In this document: positions 11,310 to 22,215 of the stretch, in pieces | Position numbering within the stretch: position 1 is the stretch's first letter | How the letters are laid out: the number at the start of each line of letters is the position of its first letter | Origin: Sanderia malayensis | Lineage: Eukaryota; Cnidaria; Scyphozoa; Semaeostomeae; Pelagiidae | Direction of reading: 5' to 3' | DNA length: 64,000 nucleotides | Assembly: GCA_013076295.1 (NCBI GenBank) | Contig: RQOL01000861.1 | Location: 310,001-374,000 of the forward strand | The notes under the pieces: generated by a model | Seen by the model: the letters and a program-made list of their open reading frames with translations, nothing else | What the model was told of the DNA's origin: nothing | Databases searched by the model: none | Program-made: the position numbers and the translations under genes

Positions 11310-12110
11310 TCTCTTACCGCAACCAGTGCTAATAAAACAGCCAATAACTCCCCACAAGATCTGAAGTTACCATTTTGAATATTAAATGTAGACACACTTG
11401 GAGAACCATCAGGAAACATCTCTCTGCTGATACATTTAATAGCTGCAGAAATGAAATCTTTGGATATGGCACCTGAATCAATTCCATCCTCTCAGTGAAC
11501 TCGACAGTGAGTTTATAAAGGGGGAGGTTAGTAGTGCATGCCTTTGCCACAGTCTTAAAACTCTGTGAAGTGGTGCAGATCTTCTGATTGCAAGGTAAAA
11601 CTATGGTGACATATCTACCTTTGAATGCAAACTTTGTAAGATATCTTCTACTCTTTTTTCTTGAATTTCACATCTCCTTTCTGATGTTTTTGACAAGAAA
11701 TGGCTCTCTTTCTCTTGTTTATGTGAACAGTGTTCTTTTTCTGAAAAAAGTTCTACTGGTAACAACTTTGATGTTTTGGGGCTTTGCTCCAAACAAACTG
11801 CTTTTAAAGTAATCAATGACATCCCATTGAAGGCTAGGATCCTCATCATAATCGTCAGTCTCCTGAAAACTAACCAGGGATGCATTGTCATCTTCCATTT
11901 TACATAGATACAGTGTTATTCTTTTGTATTCTTTCCCTATCTCCCTCTTGTAACACTCTCGACTGAAGAAATCCTTGTTTGTTCCAGGCATGAGCTGGGC
12001 ACACCTGCCGTCATCATAAACAATTACATACCGAATGTCATGATTAAAATGGCAATCAAATGCTTTCCACTTTTTCAGAGCTTTTTCTAAAACAGTGGCA
12101 TAGGTTGCTT
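11310..12110 (-). pseudogene. HECT E3 ligase pseudogene fragment, abutted by gypsy
   Basis: On the minus strand, RYVIVYDDGRCAQLMPGT and YKRITLYLC (about 12035-11905) look like the N-terminal region of G2E3-like HECT proteins. After frameshifts comes DGIDSGAISKDFISAAIKC (about 11500-11440), then MFPDGSPSVSTFNIQNGNFR and GELLAV (to about 11330), which match the start of a HECT N-lobe (G-x-D-x-GG/SGA-x-x-x-EF). The rest of the HECT domain, including the catalytic Cys lobe, is gone. The frame runs directly into gypsy protease sequence, so the retroelement joined or truncated it. The family call is fairly firm; the subfamily is inference. Confidence 0.65.
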
Positions 12111-12139
12111 TACTGGGAGTTGTGATAGGCAGCCAAGCT

Positions 12140-12420
12140 TAATCTGGTTGGCGAGCTTTGCGCACCGCACTCGCTTGTGCTCATGCCCCTTTCGACCCCA
12201 CTTTCTATGGGTTAGCTCGCTATGCTCACCTGTCTAGCAATTATCAAGAACATTGACTGATAGGGCACACTTTGTGCGCTGGATTCACTTACGCTCATGC
12301 TTCTTTCAACCCCAGATACAATGGGTTAGCTCGCTGTGCTCACCTTTCTATCAATTAGGAAGAAACATTGGCTGAGAGGGAGCACTTTGTGTACTGCATT
12401 CGCATACGCTCATTCCCGTA
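12140..12420 (+). repeat. Minisatellite array, forward arm of an inverted pair
   Basis: About 2.5 units of roughly 113 bp carry gggttagctcgct(a/g)tgctcacc and cacttacgctcatgc. The same family lies in reverse orientation at 16030-16300, so the two arrays flank 12.4-16.0 kb like terminal inverted repeats of a DNA element. The Penelope-like element was inserted inside this unit. Confidence 0.7.
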
Positions 12421-12479
12421 CATACATACATACATACATACATATTCTAGGTTTATATATTCTAGGTTTATATATTCTA

Positions 12480-13613
12480 GATAAACTGAAAAAACCCTAT
12501 GGCAGCGAAACAAGCGGTCTTTATCGAGATGACGGGCTTTGCTGTTTTTGCAACATAGATGGGCCAAAATCTGGGAGAATTAGAAAGAATATTGTAAAAC
12601 TGTTCAATGACGAATTTGAGCTAAAGATTACTACCGCAACAAATTTGAAAATTGTTAACTTCCTGGATATATCGTTTGATCTAAATAATGGAACATACAA
12701 ACCTTATGCGAAACCGAATGACACACCAATGTATGTCAATGTGAACTCAAATCATCCGCCAAATATTTTGAAGTGCTTACCGAAAATGATTGCAAATAGA
12801 ATTTCTAAGATATCCTCAAGCAAAAAGATTTTTGACAACGCCGCACCGTATTACAATGACGCACTGAAATTGAGTGGTTACAAGACCCAAATTTCATTTG
12901 AAAAACGTAACCGAAAAGCAAGAAAATCGAGATCGCGTAACATAATATGGTTCAACCCACCTTTTAGCGTAAATGTCCGCACGAATGTTGCCTGTCGATT
13001 TCTAAATATTGTGGAAAAGAACTTTCCAAAGCATCATAAATTTCACAAAATCCTGAATCGTAACACCCTAAAAGTGAGCTATAGCTGTCTCCCGAACATT
13101 TCTTCGATTATATCATCTCACAACAAGAAAATATTGAATAATGAAAAATCAGTCACCACAACGAAATCGTGTAATTGTCGTAGAAACACCCCATGCCCGC
13201 TGGATGGAAAATGTCTGGAGAAATCCGTCATATATAAATGTCACGTCAAGGCGTCACCAGACGATGAAGGCGTGCACTACATTGGCTTGACAGAGAGAAC
13301 ATTCAAGGAGCGATGGTACAGCCACAACCATGATTTTAGAACAGAAAGCAAGCAAAATTCGACGGAGCTTTCGAAACATATCTGGAAATTGAAAGAAGAA
13401 GGAATCCAACCAATAACTTCGTGGGAAATTATTGATCGAGCCCCTGCGTACCGGAACGGTAGTAAAACCTGCAGCCTCTGCCTCACCGAGAAATTTCATA
13501 TAATTACATCAAGACTAAAATTAGTAAACAAAAGGTCTGAACTAATTTCTAAATGTAGGCATTCAAATAAATTTTATTTAAACAATCACAAAGTAGTCCC
13601 TCCGGACGATTGA
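12480..13613 (+). CDS. Penelope-like element: RT C-terminal part plus GIY-YIG endonuclease
   Basis: The frame is open from 12336 to 13613, but similarity starts near 12480; the upstream part is microsatellite-derived. SGLYRDDGLCCF is RT motif C (catalytic DD). Downstream are FLDISFDLNNGTYKPYAKPN, PPNILKCLPKMIANRIS, WFNPPFSVNV and KVSYSCLPN, all typical of this PLE clade. A Cys-rich linker (CNCRRNTPCPLDGKC) leads to the GIY-YIG domain, with HYIGLTERTFKERW holding the YIG and the conserved Arg, and the Glu in CLTEKFHI. In an active PLE the enzyme would nick target DNA and prime reverse transcription. The 5' half of RT is missing, so this copy is 5'-truncated although the remaining frame is intact. 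Confidence 0.85.
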   Translation, partial: DKLKKPYGSETSGLYRDDGLCCFCNIDGPKSGRIRKNIVKLFNDEFELKITTATNLKIVNFLDISFDLNNGTYKPYAKPNDTPMYVNVNSNHPPNILKCLPKMIANRISKISSSKKIFDNAAPYYNDALKLSGYKTQISFEKRNRKARKSRSRNIIWFNPPFSVNVRTNVACRFLNIVEKNFPKHHKFHKILNRNTLKVSYSCLPNISSIISSHNKKILNNEKSVTTTKSCNCRRNTPCPLDGKCLEKSVIYKCHVKASPDDEGVHYIGLTERTFKERWYSHNHDFRTESKQNSTELSKHIWKLKEEGIQPITSWEIIDRAPAYRNGSKTCSLCLTEKFHIITSRLKLVNKRSELISKCRHSNKFYLNNHKVVPPDD

Positions 13614-13704
13614 ACTTTTTATCGTTCTATCATTGCTTCTAAGTATGCTTCCCTAGGGTATTGCTTTTTCTTGTAAATAGTTTGTAAAATAGTGTTTTTT
13701 CTCA

Positions 13705-13750
13705 GTACATCTTGATGATCGCTATAGGCATGAAACTCAGAGTAATGTAC
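13705..13750 (+). ncRNA. Candidate hammerhead ribozyme of the Penelope-like element
   Basis: The order of elements matches a minimal hammerhead: stem I GTACAT (13705-13710), TTGATGA in place of CUGAUGA, a short helix II region, GAAAC, a 3-bp stem III ACT/AGT with loop CAG, the cleavage triplet GUA ending at 13744, and stem I 3' strand ATGTAC (13745-13750). It lies 92 bp after the PLE stop codon. Hammerheads are an established feature of PLE terminal repeats. The core C3 is a T here (or there is one inserted base), and helix II is poor, so this copy may be inactive. Confidence 0.5.
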
Positions 13751-13786
13751 ACATTTTATCAGTAAATTTCTAAATACATTTTTATT

Positions 13787-13980
13787 ACATACATACATAT
13801 ATACATACATACATACATATATACATCCATACATATAAACCTATTATCATACCTACTATAACAACATACTATATCTACTATACCTATTATACAAAGATAC
13901 TATACCTCTATACCCACTATACAAACATACTGTACCTACTATGCCTACTATCTACTCTACAAGCATACAAACACTTGTCG
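13787..13980. repeat. Microsatellite tail (tacata)n and degenerate tactatacc repeats
   Basis: Runs of tacata/catata follow the PLE 3' region, and degenerate tactatacctac units extend to about 13965. A similar catacatacat run precedes the PLE coding region at 12420-12460. Such tails are typical where PLE copies integrate next to each other or at microsatellites. Confidence 0.75.
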
Positions 13981-14109
13981 AAAGTTTAAATGAGGAAAAT
14001 CGTGCAAATAGCACCTGAAAAATTCATGATTTTGACTTTGCTTTCATCGGGCCAAAGCGTTGCAAGCATGCCAAGCAACACCTACTACAAAAACTACAAG
14101 TTTCTCAAC

Positions 14110-14330
14110 AGAAAATACAAAACAAAGCTGTCACCTATGTTCCCAATGGTTCCTGCAGCTCTTCAAGGGTCTTTGAAACAATTAGCAGCTCTTTACAATG
14201 ATAATTGAGCTCGATAAACACTTCGAAAGGTGCCCTTTGTGTGCAAAACAAAAACACACGTCTTCTCCAAAAGTACCTGCTGCAACCGAGGGTGAATAAC
14301 AAAAATTGACCGAAAAGTCATGTGGATTGC
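14110..14330 (-). pseudogene. Coding remnant of the minisatellite-TIR element family
   Basis: On the minus strand the text QQVLLEKTCVFVLHTKGTF is visible across frames. The same protein text (QQVLLEKMRVFVLYIKD) and surrounding DNA occur on the plus strand at 56150-56330, also next to a minisatellite of the same family. The two places therefore share one element. I do not recognise the protein. Confidence 0.5.
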
Positions 14331-16030
14331 CTGCAAGCCGAGGGGGGGAAAACAAAAAACGATCGACAACCCACGTGGGTGGGGCGAAAAGAGACAATCA
14401 AATTGCAGCAAAAGGTGAAACAGGTCACCTGAAGAGCGAATACTTTGTTCGAAAATGGAGTTCGTGGGGCGAATTTCGAAGTTTGGCCAGCGTAAACAAT
14501 CGTTTTTTCATGATAGCACAATTTGCAGAATAATTAATGGAATAATTCAATAATTTGGGAGAAAATCGAAAAACAAACTCCATTACCCTGGTTAAATTAA
14601 TTAACTAAACATTCAATGTGATTTATCATTGCCATATACCCACATACAAGAAAGCCTTTGTGATCACACGGTTCGCCGTTTCGGCCGATTGTTTTTTGGG
14701 GTTCGACCTATTGTTTCGGGTCGAATCTATTGTTTTTCGCAAGGACAGTGCTTCATCACATGACTCCGCAGAATATATATATTAGATTAGATTCCTCAAA
14801 CGATTTTACCTTTACAGGCCTCCCAAAAGATGTTGAAAGACTTGAGGAGAATGCATTCGCCTGTGACCTGACAGACTGGGTGGACTCAGGTGGACCAACC
14901 TTTTATTGATCTGCCTGACAATTCCAGCAAAATTTGGTAGCTGGTCTGATCTGCACGCAGCAATTTGGGCAAAACCTGGGGACAAAAAATTAAGCTTAGA
15001 ACAGTACCAGCTTGTAATACTTCTATAACATTATGTTGTACACCCATCGTTAGTACATCTTATCAAATACAGCCTGAATGCTTTTTATGGAAACCAACAA
15101 AGAGTCTGGAAACTTAAGAAGCTTCTTAGCTTTCTAGACTCTTTGTTGGGAAGGCTACAAATTTGCAGCATGTGGGCCTAGGCAAGCAATGTGCGTGTTG
15201 TGGCCTCTCTCTTGCCTTCCTGCATCATGAATAGCGCACTGGCAGAGCAATACGGCCTTTAAATAAACAAAAAATGAATCATAGACAAAGATGATCAAGC
15301 TCAACTGGCATACCGATAACTGTTTTTCTTATTTTTCTTCCCATCTTCAGAGGCCATCTTAGTCAAATCACAATGCAGAGAAAAGGACCCCCTCACACAT
15401 GGCCAATAAGAGCCACGCTGCAGGAGCTAAAAGTTTTGTCCAGCGAAAAAGTGTTTGTGTCCAGTGAAAAGGGAAAGGGAAAACCCAAGCAGTTTTGAGA
15501 TCATTTCTTCAGAAGTTGTAGAAAATATCAGTTAAGAAGCCTCACAAAATATCAAGTAAGTAATAAATATCGCTTCTTTTCCACTTTGGATCAGGGCATT
15601 GATGGCGGACAATAGGCTGACGGGTGAACAAAGACTTCAAAGTCAAAAAGGCGTTTTTGTTTGCGGGGGTGGGGAGGGAAATGTGCAATAAAAACGAGTT
15701 TTTCTTGGAGAAGAAAGTAACGCTTTCCGTTTTTCAATATCTCAAACGGTTGCCGAGTTATACGCCATTTTGTGTTGCGACCTTCTGGAAGCTTCAATCC
15801 GCCATTGCCGAAAAGCGAAGAAGGGGGGTCGTGGGGGCCGATTCGAAGTTTAGAATTTTTAGGGTTGTTCTGAAGGGATATTTCCCGTTTAAACTTTCGA
15901 TAACTGCTCCCTGATAACACAGCTAAAATAATTTCGACTTTTTTCCTTGAATTATTTCAATATTTCTACCTTTCTTAAGGATTTAAAACAATTTCCAGGT
16001 GCTTTGCGCGGCAATTTTCTAACAGAAAAC
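14331..16030. other. No recognisable gene
   Basis: The stretch between the coding remnant and the reverse minisatellite array holds only short frames with no domain. The longest, two overlapping frames on opposite strands around 15591-15920, show no family features. A short imperfect inverted pair (aacaaagagtctggaaact / gctttctagactctttgtt) occurs at about 15096-15150. Confidence 0.5.
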
Positions 16031-16300
16031 ATAATACTCAGGCGAGCCTAGGAAGTCAACTCATTGTACGTAGGAGTGAAAAGGGCACGAGCGTAAGCCA
16101 ATGTAGCCCACAAAGCGCGCCAAGCACAGGCAAGCATGGCGAGTCAACCCATTGTAAGAAGGAGTGAAAGGGGCAGGAGCGTCAGCGAATGCAGCGCACG
16201 AAGTGTGCCAACCACAGGCAGGCACACTGAGCTAACCCAGTGTACTTGGGAGTGAAAGAGGCATGAGGGTCAGCAAATGCAGCGCATTAAGCTTTTTTCA
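16030..16300 (-). repeat. Minisatellite array, reverse arm of the inverted pair
   Basis: About three units of 90-95 bp carry gagtcaacccattgtaagaa and agcgtcagcgaatgcagcgc. They are the reverse complement of the family at 12140-12420. The two arrays look like minisatellite-bearing terminal inverted repeats of one non-autonomous or decayed DNA element. Confidence 0.7.
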
Positions 16301-16550
16301 CTCGACCGGCTCCTGGGAGGGAGCGAAGCGACAGCCTGCAGCTAGTCAAATATATAAAAATGCACATGAAGAGTTGATACCTACTTGCTCTCTGCTTGCA
16401 AAGATTCTGCTGTTCTTATTGCATTGTCTCTATTTGAGTTGGACCTCGCTTTCACATGACCCCCTTGGATTATTTTGCATTTCCTTTTGTCTTCTTAGTT
16501 CTTCACGGCGCCAAAATTTGGTTATGGCTTTGAATAAAACGTTGTTTTTT

Positions 16551-16671
16551 GTTGTTTTAAAAACAAATTGAAACAAAAAGTGGACAAAAGTTTGATGTAA
16601 CACCCTTTGGCACAAAAGTAGTTACATCAACTTTTTGTCCACTTTTTGTTTCAATTTGTTTTTAAAACAAC
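16551..16671. repeat. Long near-perfect hairpin (51-bp arms)
   Basis: Arm 16551-16601 and arm 16621-16671 are inverted copies with only one or two mismatches (in the aaaagtttg / caactttt part). They are separated by a 19-base spacer, 16602-16620. Transcribed, this would form a stable stem-loop; as DNA it is a cruciform-prone palindrome. It lies between the minisatellite arm and the DDE-transposase fragment. Confidence 0.9.
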
Positions 16672-16876
16672 AATGTGGAAATAAATAGAAAAGAATTGTC
16701 TTCTAGTATTTGCAAGGAGTTGTTCAAACCAGAGGATTACCTTCACCTTCACAAACTTTACAAGCATGTTAGACCCGAGGCTCTCATTTCATTGAATTTT
16801 ATTAACAAGGACGACAAACAAAAAGAACAACTCTGGAAATGAAGCGAGGGCTACTATCCAAGAATTTCATAGGAGC

Positions 16877-17290
16877 TTGAAGAAAGCAATTCAAAGCGGG
16901 AGAAGAGGGAGTGCTTCCCTAGATTCTACAACAGTGTATGGCAGGTGGCTTTCCCAAAACAGGTATAATGTAGACCAGATGCCCTTGGCATTTCTCTCTG
17001 GACAGGAGAAAGCCTATGACAGTTCTGGCAGAGCTCAAATTTGGGAATCTCGGTTATCTTGCGGTCTAAAAAAATGGCAAGCAACTTTGCAGCTTTGCAT
17101 TCGTGCCAGTGGTCAACAAAACATTCAGCGAGCTGTTGTCTTCAGAGGGCTAGGAAATATTAATCCAGTGGAGAGATCAATGTATGACAAGAGAGTACAC
17201 GTCTTTTTCCATAGGAAGGCATGGATGGTTGAAGACATCAACATGAAGTTGATGAATGGGAAGAAGAAGGAAAAAAGGAATTCATTTTAA
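16877..17290 (+). pseudogene. DDE transposase fragment (CENP-B/pogo-like)
   Basis: A 137-codon frame contains RYNVDQMPLAF, the block with the first catalytic Asp in this DDE family. It continues LKKWQATLQLCIRASGQQN, AVVFRGLG and YDKRVHVFFHRKAW. This is the pattern of pogo/CENP-B-like transposases (DDE_1 type), where later D and E residues would follow. The frame stops shortly after the AW motif, so the second and third catalytic residues and the N-terminal HTH are absent. It is a truncated remnant. Confidence 0.7.
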
Positions 17291-17682
17291 ACTGTTGAAA
17301 AACAGGGTATTATGTGACTGCTGAAAATTCGAATGTCAATAAAATAAGACCACAAGGATTGGGAAATCATTCCTTTCAGGGTGTATTACAGTGTAAACAT
17401 ATTTGGCTGTAATGTGTTTCAAAATGCATATTATTGAAAGGCATTATTATTTTATTGTTATCCTATCAATGTGAAACGAAACAATGGTTGATCAGAGTGA
17501 AACTAAAAAAGAAGTTAGAAACAAAACAATAATCTTTATCATTGTATTAATAATAAATCTCCAACGTAACAAGTTCTTCCAATTAGTATAATCTATGATA
17601 AATGTGCAGCTCTCCTCTTTCATACCTAATGCCTAGCAAAGGCTTGGCTATAACAGCATACTGTTATAAAATTGTCAAGAAA

Positions 17683-17949
17683 TGTTATTCATCTTGCATA
17701 TGAGCCACTGGCAGTGTTATCTGTTTTGCACAAGCTCCGACTAACGGATAGCAAATTGTTTGTTTTGCATTACGTTGCATATATTCATGGTTGAAATCAA
17801 CCGTTATTGTAAAGTTCGCAGGAAAAGAAGACAAATAAACACACGTGTCTCAAATCTACCATTTTACAACTCTCCCATTTTCCAATTCAACGAACTAGGG
17901 CGCATGCCCAACAAAATGTAATAAACAAGCTGAGGCTAACATCGTTACA
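17683..17949 (-). repeat. Ty3/gypsy 3' LTR (copy 2)
   Basis: Duplicate of 9449-9715 with two substitutions noticed (aaatctacc, ggctaacatcg). Same position relative to the polypurine tract and the pol remnant. Confidence 0.75.
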
Positions 17950-18162
17950 CCTTTCCTCCACTGAAAAAATGAAAAAGAACAAAGAATTAAATAAAGTAAA
18001 TTGATAGTCTTTAGTTACCATGTTTAAGTTTGTTCATTAGTTACTATGTTCAGCCAGGTAATCTGGCCTTTTTATTATTCTACCCTTTCTTGTCGTCACG
18101 GGTCGGTAAAAGTTTGTTGTCTGTTATCAAATCTGATTTCATTTGATATGGCTCTTCCAAGT

Positions 18163-19534
18163 CTAATGGTTGGCAGTCCTCAGACATACTCTTTGTATGT
18201 CCTGGAATGCCTTGTCGTGACTTGCTTCCCATACCCATGGTGTATCTTTGTGGGTTAGAGCTCGAAGGGGGTCACATACTTCTGAGAGTCTGGGAAGAAA
18301 CTTGGCCAGATATTTGACCATGCCAATGAATCTTTGTATGCCGGCAACATCTTGAGGTTTTTTCATATTTGCTATGGGCTCTACTTTTGCAGGGTCTATC
18401 TGCAAACCATGCTGCGTTAGGGTGTGACCGATGAAGGAGACTTCCTTGCACTTGAACTTGAATTTGTCTTTTTTCAGCTTGATATTTTCTCATGGCATCG
18501 TTTCAAGAGTGATAGCAGGTTCTCGTCATGATTTTTGACAGCTTCTTCGTATGTAGCCCCCTTTCCAGTGATGAGGGCATCATCAGCGATAGCATACACA
18601 CCTGAAAGGCCTTCAATGCATTGCTCAAATCTGTGCTGCAAGTGCTTTGAATTTGGTTTTATTCCCAAAGGCATTCTGAGGTACCTCCAATGCCCCCATG
18701 GTGTTTGGAACGTTGTCAGTATGCTTGATTCATCATCTAGCTCAACTTGAAGATACCCTTCCTTCATGTCAATTTTGCTGAATACCTTGACATTTTCCAG
18801 CTCTGGCAAAACATCATCAATTAGTGGTAGAGGGTAGTGGCTGCGTTTCAATGCTTTGTTGAAGTGTCGGGGATCAATGCACACCCTCAGTTTTCCGTTT
18901 GGTTTTTCTGCAATAACCCGATTCGATACCCAGTCTGTGGGGCCTGTAACTTTCTTAATGACACAGAGTTGTTCTAGCCTCTCCAGCTCAGCCTTGAGCT
19001 TGACTTTGAGAGCGATGGGAACTCTGCGAGGCGGCATTACCACAGGGGTTTGGGACTCATCAATGTCTAAGTGCAACTTGCCAGGCCTGTGACCAAGCCC
19101 TTCAAAGACAGATCATTAGTGAAGCAGCTGACATGACTGTGTCTGGAATGGCACCCTGTTGTGTTTGTAGAGATGGGCTGCTAGAAGCTGCACCAGTGCG
19201 AGCATTATCATCATTTGCGCCAAGAATATTAGCATACTTGACAGTCAATAAGCTCATTTTCTGCACAGCATCAGCTCCTAATAATGGTACATAATCGCCT
19301 TTCCCAATAATGAATTTCACAGTGTATTCCGTCTGTGTCTTAGGGTTTGTCACCTTAAGCTCACAAATGCCTTTTATGGGTAATAACGCTTTACCGTACA
19401 GGCGCAGAGAGCGATCAGAAGTTTCCACAGTACAAAGGGGGTACAAAGTGCTCTGGAAGAACATTACATTTATCTTGGCTTTTGGAAGGGTATCTCTTTT
19501 ACCTGGTATCTCTCTGCATGCTGCATTTCTCAAT
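18163..19534 (-). pseudogene. Ty3/gypsy pol remnant (copy 2)
   Basis: Duplicate of 9929-11300, carrying the same frameshift near 18480, the same ADD catalytic motif and the same loss of the protease DTG. The shared lesions show that decay preceded the duplication. Confidence 0.85.
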
Positions 19535-19543
19535 GAAATGATT

Positions 19544-20345
19544 TCTCTTACCGCAACCAGTGCTAATAAAACAGCCAATAACTCCCCACAAGATCTGAAG
19601 TTACCATTTTGAATATTAAATGTAGACACACTTGGAGAACCATCAGGAAACATCTCTCTGCTGATACATTTAATAGCTGCAGAAATGAAATCTTTGGATA
19701 TGGCACCTGAATCAATTCCATCCTCTCAGTGAACTCGACAGTGAGTTTATAAAGGGGGGAGGTTAGTAGTGCATGCCTTTGCCACAGTCTTAAAACTCTG
19801 TGAAGTGGTGCAGATCTTCTGATTGCAAGGTAAAACTATGGTGACATATCTACCTTTGAATGCAAACTTTGTAAGATATCTTCTACTCTTTTTTCTTGAA
19901 TTTCACATCTCCTTTCTGATGTTTTTGACAAGAAATGGCTCTCTTTCTCTTGTTTATGTGAACAGTGTTCTTTTTCTGAAAAAAGTTCTACTGGTAACAA
20001 CTTTGATGTTTTGGGGCTTTGCTCCAAACAAACTGCTTTTAAAGTAATCAATGACATCCCATTGAAGGCTAGGATCCTCATCATAATCGTCAGTCTCCTG
20101 AAAACTAACCAGGGATGCATTGTCATCTTCCATTTTACATAGATACAGTGTTATTCTTTTGTATTCTTTCCCTATCTCCCTCTTGTAACACTCTCGACTG
20201 AAGAAATCCTTGTTTGTTCCAGGCATGAGCTGGGCACACCTGCCGTCATCATAAACAATTACATACCGAATGTCATGATTAAAATGGCAATCAAATGCTT
20301 TCCACTTTTTCAGAGCTTTTTCTAAAACAGTGGCATAGGTTGCTT
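19544..20345 (-). pseudogene. HECT E3 ligase pseudogene fragment (copy 2)
   Basis: Duplicate of 11310-12110, with the same IDSGAISKDF segment and the same junction to gypsy. One additional base in a G-run near 19757 adds a further frameshift. Confidence 0.65.
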
Positions 20346-20374
20346 TACTGGGAGTTGTGATAGGCAGCCAAGCT

Positions 20375-20655
20375 TAATCTGGTTGGCGAGCTTTGCGCAC
20401 CGCACTCGCTTGTGCTCATGCCCCTTTCGACCCCACTTTCTATGGGTTAGCTCGCTATGCTCACCTGTCTAGCAATTATCAAGAACATTGACTGATAGGG
20501 CACACTTTGTGCGCTGGATTCACTTACGCTCATGCTTCTTTCAACCCCAGATACAATGGGTTAGCTCGCTGTGCTCACCTTTCTATCAATTATGAAGAAA
20601 CATTGGCTGAGAGGGAGCACTTTGTGTACTGCATTCGCATACGCTCATTCCCGTA
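20375..20655 (+). repeat. Minisatellite array, forward arm (copy 2)
   Basis: Duplicate of 12140-12420, paired in inverted orientation with 24264-24534. Confidence 0.7.
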
Positions 20656-20716
20656 CATACATACATACATACATACATATTCTAGGTTTATATATTCTAG
20701 GTTTATATATTCTAGA

Positions 20717-21848
20717 TAAACTGAAAAAACCCTATGGCAGCGAAACAAGCGGTCTTTATCGAGATGACGGGCTTTGCTGTTTTTGCAACATAGATGGGCC
20801 AAAATCTGGGAGAATTAGAAAGAATATTGTAAAACTGTTCAATGACGAATTTGAGCTAAAGATTACTACCGCAACAAATTTGAAAATTGTTAACTTCCTG
20901 GATATATCGTTTGATCTAAATAATGGAACATACAAACCTTATGCGAAACCGAATGACACACCAATGTATGTCAATGTGAACTCAAATCATCCGCCAAATA
21001 TTTTGAAGTGCTTACCGAAAATGATTGCAAATAGAATTTCTAAGATATCCTCAAGCAAAAAGATTTTTGACAACGCCGCACCGTATTACAATGACGCACT
21101 GAAATTGAGTGGTTACAAGACCCAAATTTCATTTGAAAAACGTAACCGAAAAGCAAGAAAATCGAGATCGCGTAACATAATATGGTTCAACCCACCTTTT
21201 AGCGTAAATGTCCGCACGAATGTTGCCCATCGATTTCTAAATATTGTGGAAAAGAACTTTCCAAAGCATCATAAATTTCACAAAATCCTGAATCGTAACA
21301 CCCTAAAAGTGAGCTATAGCTGTCTCCCGAACATTTCTTCGATTATATCATCTCACAACAAGAAAATATTGAATAATGAAAAATCAGTCACCACAACGAA
21401 ATCGTGTAATTGTCGTAGAAACACCCCATGCCCGCTGGATGGAAAATGTCTGGAGAAATCCGTCATATATAAATGTCACGTCAAGGCGTCACCAGACGAT
21501 GAAGGCGTGCACTACATTGGCTTGACAGAGAGAACATTCAAGGAGCGATGGTACAGCCACAACCATGATTTTAGAACAGAAAGCAAGCAAAATTCGACGG
21601 AGCTTTCGAAACATATCTGGAAATTGAAAGAAGAAGGAATCCAACCAATAACTTCGTGGGAAATTATTGATCGAGCCCCTGCGTACCGGAACGGTAGTAA
21701 AACCTGCAGCCTCTGCCTCACCGAGAAATTTCATATAATTACATCAAGACTAAAATTAGTAAACAAAAGGTCTGAACTAATTTCTAAATGTAGGCATTCA
21801 AATAAATTTTATTTAAACAATCACAAAGTAGTCCCTCCGGACGATTGA
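20717..21848 (+). CDS. Penelope-like element: RT C-terminal part plus GIY-YIG (copy 2)
   Basis: Duplicate of the PLE at 12480-13613. The frame (from 20571) is equally open, with the RDDG catalytic motif and the YIG-containing endonuclease domain preserved. One amino-acid change was noticed (Ala-His for Ala-Cys in the NVA(C/H)RFLN text). Confidence 0.85.
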
Positions 21849-21939
21849 ACTTTTTATCGTTCTATCATTGCTTCTAAGTATGCTTCCCTAGGGTATTGCT
21901 TTTTCTTGTAAATAGTTTGTAAAATAGTGTTTTTTCTCA

Positions 21940-21985
21940 GTACATCTTGATGATCGCTATAGGCATGAAACTCAGAGTAATGTAC
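21940..21985 (+). ncRNA. Candidate hammerhead ribozyme (copy 2)
   Basis: Identical in sequence to 13705-13750, so it has the same core, the same GUA cleavage triplet and the same weak C3 position. Confidence 0.5.
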
Positions 21986-22021
21986 ACATTTTATCAGTAA
22001 ATTTCTAAATACATTTTTATT

Positions 22022-22215
22022 ACATACATACATATATACATACATACATACATATATACATCCATACATATAAACCTATTATCATACCTACTATAACAAC
22101 ATACTATATCTACTATACCTATTATACAAAGATACTATACCTCTATACCCACTATACAAACATACTGTACCTACTATGCCTACTATCTACTCTACAAGCA
22201 TACAAACACTTGTCG
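22022..22215. repeat. Microsatellite tail of the PLE (copy 2)
   Basis: Duplicate of 13787-13980, with (tacata)n followed by degenerate tactatacc units. Confidence 0.75.

Larger units (their letters stand above)
9201..17425. repeat. 8.2-kb tandem segmental duplication, copy 1
   Basis: The sequence from tgaaaggcattattatt at 9201 to tttcaaaat at 17425 recurs at 17435-25659. The period is 8234 bp, with about ten substitutions and two single-base indels noticed by eye. The copies are separated by 9 bp (gcatattat) found in neither flank. Each copy contains several different elements, so this is a duplication of a composite region rather than two TE insertions. Confidence 0.95.

Noticed and set aside
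13859..13965. Possible tandem RNA gene array in the tactatacc repeats
   Set aside because: Low-complexity degenerate microsatellite next to the PLE tail; no fold or promoter seen.
15591..15920. Overlapping ORFs of about 100 aa on both strands
   Set aside because: Two long frames on opposite strands of the same AT/GC-mixed stretch, without known motifs; duplicated exactly in copy 2, so conservation is uninformative.
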